Below, in pieces: positions 45,560 to 56,000 of a DNA stretch of 64,000 nucleotides. Below the pieces are notes generated by a model. That model saw only the letters and a program-made list of their open reading frames with translations. It ran no database searches and was not told where the DNA came from. Source of the DNA: Pictodentalium vernedei. Taxonomy: Eukaryota; Mollusca; Scaphopoda; Dentaliida; Dentaliidae. Position 1 is the first letter of the stretch; each line of letters starts with the position of its first letter. The position numbers and the translations under genes are program-made. The DNA is taken from contig CM062296.1 in NCBI GenBank assembly GCA_031216915.1, forward strand, positions 795,745,473-795,809,472, written 5' to 3'.

Positions 45560-45873
45560 CAGTTAAAACTAGAAGTCCTGTCACAAATAGTGCGCTTATT
45601 TAGGCTTAATTGCACATTGGAATTGCGTGCAATTGCCATATCGAATGGCATCCAAAGCGCGGCAGGTTCTCTTGGTTACTCATAGCAAACACATGCAATG
45701 TTTCTGCCAATGGACCTCTGGGTTATCCGGAGGTCCATTGGCTGAAACATTGCTTGTGCACAGGCCATATGTACAGAATTTGATAGCTTTACTTGGGCCA
45801 TAACGCGTACCTTAACGCGCATATCAACGCGCTATTTGTGCGCATTTCATGCCAGGACTTCTAGTTTTAACTG
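45560..45873. mobile_element. TAG-MITE copy k (314 bp)
   Basis: TA-CAGTTAAAACTAGAAGTCCT ... AGGACTTCTAGTTTTAACTG-TA. Orientation B. Its right TA is followed by only CC before the left TA of copy l. Confidence 0.96.
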
Positions 45874-45879
45874 TACCTA

Positions 45880-46195
45880 CAGTTAAAACTAAAAGTCCTG
45901 TCCTAAAATGCGCACATATAGCACGTCGATATGCGGCGTTAATCTACGCGATATGACCATAGTAAGGCTATCAAATACTGTAAATATGGCCTGTGCACAA
46001 GCAATGTTTCAGCCAATGGACCTCCGGGTAACCCGGAGGTCCATTGGCAGAAACATTGCCCGTGTTTGCTATGAGTAATCAGGAGAACCTGCCGTGCTTT
46101 AGACGCCATTCGATATGACAATTGCGTGCAATTCCTAACGCGCAATTAAGCCTAGATAAGCGCACAGTTCGTGACAGGACTTCTAGTTTTAACTG
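45880..46195. mobile_element. TAG-MITE copy l (316 bp), next to k in opposite orientation
   Basis: TA-CAGTTAAAACTAAAAGTCCT ... AGGACTTCTAGTTTTAACTG-TA. Orientation A, so k and l form an inverted pair separated by TACCTA. Insertion of both into a CCTACCTAA-like site would explain the spacing. Confidence 0.96.
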
Positions 46196-46257
46196 TAACA
46201 AAGCTTAGAAAGAGTCTGAATTCAAAAGCAAATTACAAGTTCTTCTTTAATATTATA

Positions 46258-46571
46258 CAGTTAAAACTAGAAGTCATGTCACGAATAGTGCACTTATGTA
46301 GGCTTAATTGCGCGTTGGAATTGCGCGCAATTGCTCTATCGAATGGCATCCAAAGCACGGCAGGTTCTCCTGGTTACTCATAGCAAACACATGCAATGTT
46401 TCTGCCAATGGACCACTGGGTTACCCGGAGGTCCATTGGCTGAAACATTGCTTGTACTCAGGCCATATGTACAGAATTTGATAGCGTTACTTGGGCCATA
46501 ACGCGCACATTAACGTGCACATCAACGTACTATTTGTGTGCATTTCATGACAGGACTTCTAGTTTTAACTG
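46258..46571. mobile_element. TAG-MITE copy m (314 bp)
   Basis: TA-CAGTTAAAACTAGAAGTCAT ... AGGACTTCTAGTTTTAACTG-TA. Orientation B. Third copy within 1.0 kb. Confidence 0.95.
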
Positions 46572-46649
46572 TAAGTACAGTTTTATAACGCTACAGAGAC
46601 AGAGGTGAGCAACATTCCATGGGTGACTTTTTGTTATAAAACTTACTTG
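46572..46649. repeat. Small inverted repeat next to TAG-MITE m
   Basis: AAGTACAGTTTTATAAC (46573 on) pairs with GTTATAAAACTTACTT (to about 46649). Possibly a separate short MITE; no duplication confirmed. Confidence 0.55.
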
Positions 46650-46804
46650 TAGTACACATGTAGTTGGTTTGGGGTCAAATAAATTTGAAAATTTTGATTA
46701 GCATTTTGCTCGTCATAATTGGGATTTGTTTAGCAATTTAGTCAATTTGATTAGAATTTTTCACTGAGTATGAAAAGATGAAAAAACTGCTGAAAATACC
46801 ATGG

Positions 46805-46900
46805 TCCATCAAAAAGAGCCAATGCAAATTGCAATGTATGTGACTGATGTTCAAAACATCAGCCACATACATTGCAATTTGCAAAGCTTCTTTATGAGAA
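46805..46900. repeat. Hairpin of about 95 bp
   Basis: GCAAATTGCAATGTATGTGA ... TGATGTT pairs with AACATCA ... CACATACATTGCAATTTGC. Long, nearly perfect stem; flanks of the stem (AAAGAGCC / GCTTCTTTATGA) also pair partly. No gene. Confidence 0.75.
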
Positions 46901-47082
46901 TTGTGAATAATGTTATGTAATAATTCAATCATGTTTTAAAACACTTTTGGTCACTGATGTATTTCTTAAGATTAGTATACACCATGTTTTCATTGCATCA
47001 CTTGGCATCTGTTTTGAATTGTGTGGGGCCCAGTGGGGGACTGTAATTTCTTCCTTTACAGCCAGGCTACACTCTACGTTCA

Positions 47083-47182
47083 NNNNNNNNNNNNNNNNNN
47101 NNNNNNNNNNNNNNNNNNNNNNNNNNNNNNNNNNNNNNNNNNNNNNNNNNNNNNNNNNNNNNNNNNNNNNNNNNNNNNNNNN
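47083..47182. other. Assembly gap of exactly 100 N
   Basis: One hundred N characters, the conventional placeholder for a gap of unknown size. It separates ordinary sequence from the CGCGAG tandem array, so the true left edge and size of that array are unknown, and the join itself rests on the assembly. Confidence 1.
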
Positions 47183-50100
47183 TTTAACGCGAGTTTATCC
47201 GGGATATTAATGCGAGTTTATGCGCAAGGATATTGCGAGTTTATCCGTGATATTATTTGGCGCGAGTATAACCGGGAGGTTAACTCGAGTTTAACGCGCG
47301 TTTATCGGCGATGTTAACACAAGGTTAATACGAGTCCATCCACGAGGTTAACTCGCTATTGGCGCGTGTTTATCCGCGATGTTAACATGAGTTTATGTGC
47401 GAGGTTATCGCGAATTTATCCACTTTGTTAGCGTGAGTTAAACACGATGTTACGCGAGTATGAGGCGAGTTTATCCGCGAGGTCATCGCGAGTTTGGCGC
47501 GAGTATATCCGCGACGTTTACGCGAGTATAACGCGAGTTAATAATCGAGGTTAACGCGAATGTATCCGCGAGGTTAACTCGAGTTTAACGTGCGCTTATA
47601 CGCGAGATTAACGCGATTTTGACGGGCGTTCATCCGCGAGTTAACGCGAATTTATCCCCGAGGTTAACGCGAGTTTTATTCGAGTTTAACGCGAGTTAAT
47701 CCCCAAGATTGACGTGTGTTTATCGGCACGGTCAGCGCGAGTTTATGCCCGACGTTAACCCGAGCTTTTCCCCCAGTTCGACGCGAGTTTTTCCGCGATA
47801 TTAATGCGAGTTTGTGCGCAAGGTTGTCGCGAGTTTATCCGCGTTATTAGCGAGAGTTTAACTTGAATGTATCCACGAGGTTAACGCGTGTTTGGCGCGA
47901 GTTTATCCGCGAGATTAACACCTGTTTATCGGTGAGGTTAACTTGAGTTTGACGTCAGTTTATCCGCGATTATAACGCGAGTTTATGCGCGACATTAACG
48001 CGAGTTTATCCGCGAGGTTAAATCGACTACATCTCGAGTTTATCGGCGATGTTAACACGAGTTTATGCGCCAGGTTATCGCAAGTTTATCCGCGTGTGAA
48101 TCCACGAGGTTAATGCGAATTTAAGGCGTGTTTGTCCGCGAGTTTAACACGAGTTTATCCTCCAGGTTAACGCGAGATTAACGAGTATCCATAAGATTAG
48201 CGCGAGTTTATGCGCGAAGCTAACCCGAGTTTATCCGCGAACTTAACGCGAGTCTAACCACTGGGTGCGTGTTTAACGCGAAGTTAACTCGAGTTTAAAA
48301 CGTGTTTATCCACGACGGTAACGCAAATTTAACGCGAGGTTAACGCGAGTTTGTTAGCGAGTTTAACGCGAGTTAAACGTGAGTTTATCGATGATGTTGA
48401 CGCGAGTTTATGCGCGAGGTTATCGCGAGTTTATCCGCGTTGTTAGCGCGAGTTGAACGCGAGCTTAACGCGAATTTATCACCCGGGCTTATTGCGAGTT
48501 TATCCGCGAGTTAATCTGCGAGGGTAACGCGAATTTAACGCGTGTTTGCCCGCTATTTTAACACTAGTTTATCCCCGAGGTTGAAGCGAGAGTAATCTGA
48601 GGTAATCCGTGAGGTTCACTCGTGTTTATCCGCGTGGTTAGCTGGCGTTTGGCGTGAGAATATCCGCGAGTTTAAGGCGAGTTAATCCGGGAGGTTAACG
48701 CATGTCAATTGCTAGGTTAACGCGAGTTATCTGCGAGGTTAACGCGAGTGTAATGCAAGTTTAACGCGTGTTTACCCACGAGTGTAACGCGAATTTATCG
48801 CCGAGGATAACGCGAATTTAACACGCGTTTAACACTAGTTAATCCGCGAGGTTAATGCGAGATTAACTCGAGTTAATTCGCGAGGTTAACGCGTGTTTAT
48901 TCGCGAGATTTGCGCGAGATTAGCGCGAGTTTAGGCGCGATGTTAACGCGAGTTTATCTGCGAGATTTAACGCAAATCTATCTGCTAGATTAACGCAAGT
49001 TTGAAGGGAGGTTAACTCAAGTTTAACGCGTATTCATCCGCGAGGTTAACTCGATTTTGAAGGGAGAGTATCCGCCTTGTCAGCGCGCGATTATCCGTGA
49101 GGTTAGCGCGTGTCTTATGCGAGTTTGTCCGCAAGGTTAAAGCGAGTCTAACATGAGTTTATCCACGAGGTTAACTCGTGTTTTACGCGCGTTTATCGGC
49201 GATGTTAACGCGAGGTTATTCTCGAGGTTATCGTGAGTTTATCCACGTTGTTAGCGCGAGTTAGACGCAAGGTTAACGCGAGTTTAAAGCGAATTTATCC
49301 ACGAGGTTATGGCGAGTTTATCCCTTCTGTTAGCGAGAGTTAATTCGCGAGGTTAACGCGAGTTTAACGCAAGCTTATCCACGATATTAATGCGAATTTA
49401 TGCCAAGGTTATCGCGAGATTATCAGGTATAAAGCGAATGTATTCCCGAGATTAACGCGAGTTTATCTGCAAGGTTAACTCGAGTTTTCCGCGAGTTTAT
49501 CCGCGATTATAACGCCAGTTTATGCCCGAGGTTATCGCGAGTTTATCCGCGTGTTTTTCGGCGAGTTAATCCGTGAGGATAACGTGAGTTTGGCGCGTGT
49601 TTGTCCGCGAGTTTAACGCGAGTATATCCCCGAGGTTAACGCGAGATTAACGCGAATTAATCCGCGAGGTTAACGCGAGATTAACTCGAGTTAATCCAGG
49701 AGATTAATACTAATTAATCCGCGAGGTTAACGCGAATTTAACGAGTGTATGTCCGCGAGTTGAACGCGATTTTATCCTCGAGGTTAAAGCTAGACAAACG
49801 CGAGCTCAACGCAAGTTTAACGCGAGGAAATCCCCGATGTTAACGTGTGCTTAGCCGCGAGTTTAACGCGAGTTTTTCCCCGAGGCTAAGGCGAGTTTAA
49901 CACGAGTGTAACGCGAGTTAATCCGCGCGGTTAACGCATGATTATACGCAACACGTTAACACGAGGTTAACGCGTATTTATACGCGAATTTAACGCATGA
50001 TTGTCCGCGAGTTTACCGCGAGTATATCCCCAAGGTTAACACGAGATTAACGCGAGTTAATTCGCGATGTTAACGCGCGTTTATCCGAGGGGTTATCGCG

Positions 50101-53055
50101 AGTTTATCGCGAGGTAATCCGCGAGGTTAAATCGACTTTATCCCCGATGTTAACGCGAGTTTATCCGCGAGTTAATCAGCAAGGTTAACGCGACATTAAC
50201 CCGAGTTTATTTTATAGGTTAACTCGAGTTTAGCGCGAGTATATCCGCGAGTTTAACGCAACTCGTGGTTAATGCGAGTTTATCCGCGGAAATAACGCGA
50301 GTTTAACGGGAGTCTGTTCGCGATGTTAATGCGAGTCTATCCGTAAGGGTAATGCTAGTTTATCCACTGCGTTTAGTCGAGTTGAATGCGAGGTTATCCC
50401 CGAAGTTAACTCGAGTTCAACGCGAGTTTATTTGTTTGTCAGCGAGTTTAACAGGATTTGATTCCCGAGGTTAACGCGAAATAAACGCGAGTTAATTCGC
50501 GAGGTTAACGCGTGTTTATCCGCGGGACTAGCGCGAGCTTATGCGCGACGCTACCGCGAGCTTAACGCAACTTTATCCGCGAGATTAACGCGAGTCTAAC
50601 CGCTAGGTTAACGCGAGATTAACGCGAGGTTAACTCGAGTTTAACACGAGTTCATCCGTGAGATAAACTCGAGTTTAACGGGAGTTTATCCGCGTTGTTA
50701 GCGCGAGGTTGACGCGAGATTATCCGTGAGGTAAGCGCGTGTTTAACGCGAGTTTATACGCAAGGTTAACGCGAGATTAACACGAATTTATCCGCGAGGT
50801 AAACTTGAGTTTAACGCGAGTTTATCGACGATGTTAATGCGAGTTTACTTGCAAGGTTATCGCGAGTTTATCCACGTTGTTAGCGCGAATTAAACGCAAT
50901 GTTAATGGGAGTTTAAAGCGAATTTGTCCTCGTGGTTATTACGTGTTTATAGAAACAGTGTTGTTAAAGACAGTTAATCCGTGAGGTTATCGCGAGATTA
51001 TCCGTGAGGGTAACGCGTGTTTAACGCTAGTTTATCCGCAAGGTTATCGCGAGTTTAACACGAGTTTATTCACGAGGTTAACTCGAGTTTAACGCGAGTT
51101 TATCGGCGATGTTAACGCGAGTTTACGGTGAGATTACCGCGAATTTACCCGGTTTGTCAGCGAGAGTTAAATGCGATGTTAACGCGAGTATGAGGCGAGT
51201 TTAACCGCTAGGTTATCGCGAGTTTGGCGCGAGTATATCCGCGATGTCAACGCGAGATTAACGTGAGTTTATTCGAGAGGTTACTACGAATTTATCCGCG
51301 AGGTTAACTCCAGTTTAGCGGGCGTTTATGCGCGAAGTTAACGCGATTTGGCGCGTGTTCATGCACGAGTTTAACGCAAGTTTATCAGTGAGGTTAACGC
51401 GAGCTTTATGCGAGTTTAACGCGAGTGAATCCGCGAGGTTAACTTGTGTTTATCGGCGCGGTCAGCCCGAGTGTATGCGCGACGTTAACGCGAGTTTTTC
51501 CGGAAGATTAACGCGACTTTATCCGCGATATTAATGCGAGTTTGTGCGAAAGGTTATCGCGAGTTTATTCGCGTTATTAGCGCGAGTTTAACGTGCGTTT
51601 ATTCACGAGGTTAACGCGAATTTGGCGCGAAGTTATGCGCGACGCTAACGCGAGTTTATTCGCAAGATTAACTCGATTCTAACACGAATTTATGCGCGAG
51701 GTTATCGTGAGTTTATATGCGTTGTTATCGCGAGTTTATCCGCGAGTCAATCCTCGAGGTTAACGCGAATTTAACGTGTGTTTGTTCGCGAGTTTTACAC
51801 GAGTTTATCGCCGCGGTTAACGTGAGATTAACTCGAGTTAATTCGCGTGGTTAACGAGGTTAGCACCAGTTTATGTGCGACCCTCACGCGAGCTTAACGC
51901 GAGTTTATCCGCGAGATTAACGGGAGTCTAACCGTTAGGTTTAACTGAATGTAAATCAAGGTTAACTAGAGTTCGACGGGAATTAATCTGGGAGGTTAAC
52001 GCATGTTTATCTGCGAGGGTAACGCGAGTTTATCCGCGAGGTAAACGTGAGTGTAACGCAACTTTAAAGTGAGTTAATCCGCGATGTTAACGTGCGTTTA
52101 CCCTCGACTGTAACGCGAATTTATCCCCGATGTTAAGGCGAGTTTAACGCAAGTTTAACGCCACTTAATCCTCGAGGTTAACGCGCGTTTATCCCCGGGG
52201 TTAATGCAAGATTAATGCGAATTAAATCGCGTGGTTATCTCGTGTTTAACCGCGGGATTAGCGCGGGTTTATGTGCGACGCTAATGCGAGTTTAATCGCG
52301 AGATTAACACGAGTTTATCCGCTAGGTTTAAGCGAGGTTGAAGTGAGGTTAAGTCGAGGTTAACGCGAGTTCATCCGGAAGGTGAATTCGAGTTTAACGG
52401 GAGTTTATTCGCGTTCTTAGTGCGAGGTTGACGCGAGGTTAATGCGAGAGTATCCGTGAGGTTAGCATGTGTTTAATGCGAGTTTATCCACAAGGTTGAA
52501 CGCGAGATTAACACGAGCGTTAATCTCGCGTCACCCTTGTGGACCAACTTGCGTAGAATGCGCGTTAAACTCGCGTTAACCTCGCGTATAAACTCGCGTT
52601 TACTTTGCGGATAAACGCGCGATTAAACTCACGTTAACCTCGAGGAATAACTCGCGCCAAACTCCCGATAGCCTAGCAGATAAACTCCTGTCAAACTCGC
52701 GTTAACCTTGCGTTAAACTCGCGTACAACTCGAGTTAAACTCGTGGTAAACTCGAGTCAAACTCCGGCTAACCGTCAGATTAACATCCGCTATCCTCGCG
52801 GATCAACTAGCGTTAATCTCGCGTCAACCTCGCATATAAACTCCTGTCAAACTCGCGTCAACACTGCGTTAACCTCGCGTTAACCTCGCGGATAAAATCG
52901 CGTAAAACTGGCGCTAACCTCACGGATAAACTCGCGATAAACTCGCGTTAACCTGGCAAATTAACTCTCGCTAACAACGCAGATAAAGTCGAGATAACCT
53001 CGCAGATAAATTTGCGTTAATATCGCCGATAAACTCGCTTTAAACTCGAGTTAAC
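47183..53055. repeat. CpG-rich degenerate minisatellite array with an orientation switch
   Basis: Nearly 5.9 kb built from about 23-bp units such as GTTAACGCGAG plus TTTATCCGCGAG, each half ending in CGCGAG. Units vary strongly in sequence and length. From 47183 to about 52513 the units read on the plus strand; from there to 53055 they read as the reverse complement (CTCGCGTTAAACTCGCG). The switch is an inverted duplication around CGCGAGATTAA...TTAATCTCGCG. Stop codons in all frames exclude a protein. CpG density is very unlike the rest of the window. Confidence 0.93.
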
Positions 53056-56000
53056 CTACAGCACCTTTTATTTGATCAGATTTATCCATCTAGAAGGTTT
53101 TCTGGGAGGTTGTCACTTTTATGGCCTTGGTTGCCCCATAAACAGAGGCCTTATGCGGACGGGCAACATGTCAATCAACTCTTCTTCATTTGTGCTACTC
53201 TACAGCACCTTTTATTTGATCAGATTTGCCTATCTAGAAGGTTTTCTCTGAGGTTGTCACTTTTAGGGCCTTGGTTGCCCAATAAAGAGAGGCCTTTTGC
53301 GGACGGGCAACATGTCAATCAAATCTTCTACATTTGTGCCACCCTACAGCACCTTTTATTTGATCAGATTTGCCCATCTAGAAGGTTTTCTCTGAGGTTG
53401 ACACTTTTAGGGCCTTGGTTGACCCATAAAGAGAGGCCTTATGCGGACGGGCAACATGTCAATCAACTCGTCTTCATTTATACCACCCTTCAGCACCTTT
53501 CATTTGATCAGATTTGCCCATCTAAAAGGTTTTCTGGGAGGTTGTCACTTTTAGGGCCATGGTTGCCCCATAAAGAAAGGCCTTCTGCAGACGGGCAACA
53601 TGTCAATCAACTCGTCTTCATTTGTGCCACGCTACAGCACCTTTATTTGATTTGATTTGCTAATCTAGAAGGCTTTCTGGGAGGTTGTCGCTTTTAGGGC
53701 CTTGGGTGCCTCATAAGGAGAGGCCTTATGCGGACGGGCAACATGTCAATCAACTCGTCTTCATTTGTGCTGACATGACTGACATGTTGCCCGTCCGTTG
53801 TCACTTTTAGGGCCTTGGTTGCCCCATAAAGAAAGGCCTTATGCGGACGGGCAACATGTCAATCAACTCGTCTTCATTTGTGCCACCCTACAGCAATTTT
53901 TATTTGATCAGATTTTCCCATCTAGAAGGTTTTCTGGGAGATTGTCACTTTTAGGGCCTTGGTTGCCCCGTAAAGAGATGTCTTATGCGGACGGGTAACA
54001 TGCCAATCAACTCTTCTTCATTTGTGCCACCCTACAGCACCTTTCATTTGAGCAGATTTGCCCATGTTGAAGGTTTTCTGGGAGATTGTCACTTTTAGGG
54101 CCTTGGTTGCCCCGTAAAGAGAGGTCTTATGCGGACGGGTAACATGCCAATCAACTCTTCTTCATTTGTGCCACCCTACAGCACCTTTATTTGATCAGAT
54201 TTGCCAATCTAGAAGGTTTTCTGGGAGGTTGTCACTTTTAGGGCCTTGGTTGCCCCATAAAGAGAGGCCTTATGCGGACGGGCAACATGTGTCAATCAAC
54301 TCGTCTTCATTTGTGCTACCCTATAGCACCTTTCATCTGATCAGATTTGCCCATCTAGAAGCTTTTCTGAGAGATTGTCACTTTTAGGTCCTTGGTTGCC
54401 CCATATAGAAAGGCTTACGCGGACGGGCAACATATCAGTCAACTCGTCTTCATTTGTGCCACCCTACAGCACATTCTATTCGATCAGATTTCCCCATCTA
54501 GAAGTTTTTCTGGGAGATTGTCACTTTTAGGGCCTTGGCTGCCCCATAAAGAGATGTAACATGCCAATCAACTCTACTTCATTTGTGCCACCCTACAGCA
54601 CCTTTAATTTGAGCAGACTTGCCCATGTTGAAGGTTTTCTGGGTGGTTGTCACTTTTAGGGCCTTGGTTGCCCAATAAGGAAAGGCCTTATGCTAACGGG
54701 CAACATGTCAATCAACTCGTCTTCACTTGTGCCACCATACAACACCTTTTATTTGACCAGATTTGCCCATCTAGAAGGTTTTCTGGGAGGTTGTCACTTT
54801 CGGGGCCTTGGTTGCCCCATAAAGAGAGGCCTTATGCGGACGGCCAGCATGCCAATCAACTCGTCGTCTTTTGTGTCACCCTATAGCACATTTTATTTCA
54901 TCAGATTTGCCCATCTGGAAGGTTTTCTGGGAGGCTGTCACTTTTAAGTCCTTGCTTGCCCCATAAAGAGATGCCTTATGCGGACGGGCAACATGTCAAT
55001 CAACTCTTCTTCATTTTTGCCACCCGACAGCACCTTTTATTTGAGCAGATTTGCCCTCTAGAAGGTTTTCTGGGAGGTTGTCACTTTTAGGGCCTTCGTT
55101 TCCCCAGAAAGGCAGGCCTTATTCAGACGGGAAACATGTAAATCAACTCTTCTTCATTTGTGCCACCCAACAGCACATTTCATTTGAGCAGGTTTGCTCA
55201 TCTAGAAGGTTTTCTGGCAGGTTGTCACTTTTAGGGAGTGTTGCCCCATAAAGAAAGGCCTTATGCGGACGGGCAACATGTCAATCAACTCTTCTTCATT
55301 TGTGCCACCCTACAGCACCTTTTATTTGATCAGATTTGCCCATCTAGAAGGTTTTCTGGGAGGGTGTCACTTTTAGGGCCTTGGTTGTGCCATAGAGAGA
55401 GGCCTTATGCGGACGGGCAACATGTCAATCTACTCGTCTTCATTTGTGCCACCCTTCCACACCATTCATTTGATCAGAGAAGGTTTTCTGGGAGGTTGTC
55501 ACATTTAGGTCCTTGGTTGCCCAATAAAGAGAGGCCTTATGCGGACTGGCAACATGTCAATCAACTCGTCTTCATTTGTGCCACCCTACAGCACCTTTTA
55601 TTTGATCAGATTTGCCCATCTAGTAGGTTTTCTGGGAGGTTGTCACTTTTAGGGCCTTGGTTGCTCCATAAAGAGAGGCCTTATGCGGACGGGCAACATG
55701 TCAATCAACTCTTCTTTATTTGTGCCAACCTACAGCACCTTTTATTTGATCAGATTTGCCCATCTAGAAGGTTTTTTCGGGAGGTTGTCACTTTTAGGGC
55801 CTTGGTTGCCCCATAAAGAAAGGCTTATGCGGACGGGCAACATGTCAATCAACTCGTCTTCATTTGTGCCACCATACAACACTTTCTATTTGATCAGATT
55901 TGCCCATCTAGAAGGTTTTCTGGGAGGTTGTCACTTTTAGGGCCTCGGTTGCCCCATACAGAGAGGCCTTATGCGGACGGGCAACATGTCAATCAACTCT

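Noticed and set aside
13445-46383. Several plus-strand frames starting MTGLLVLTV (near 11777, 13445, 46171 and the mirror at 45584)
   Set aside because: The start comes from the right end of TAG-MITE (ATGACAGGACTTCTAGTTTT), so these are element readthrough frames, not a protein family.
47183-53055. CGCGAG array derived from the TAG-MITE segment ATTAACGCGCAT
   Set aside because: Both contain TTAACGCG, but unit length and remaining bases differ; the match is too short to support descent.
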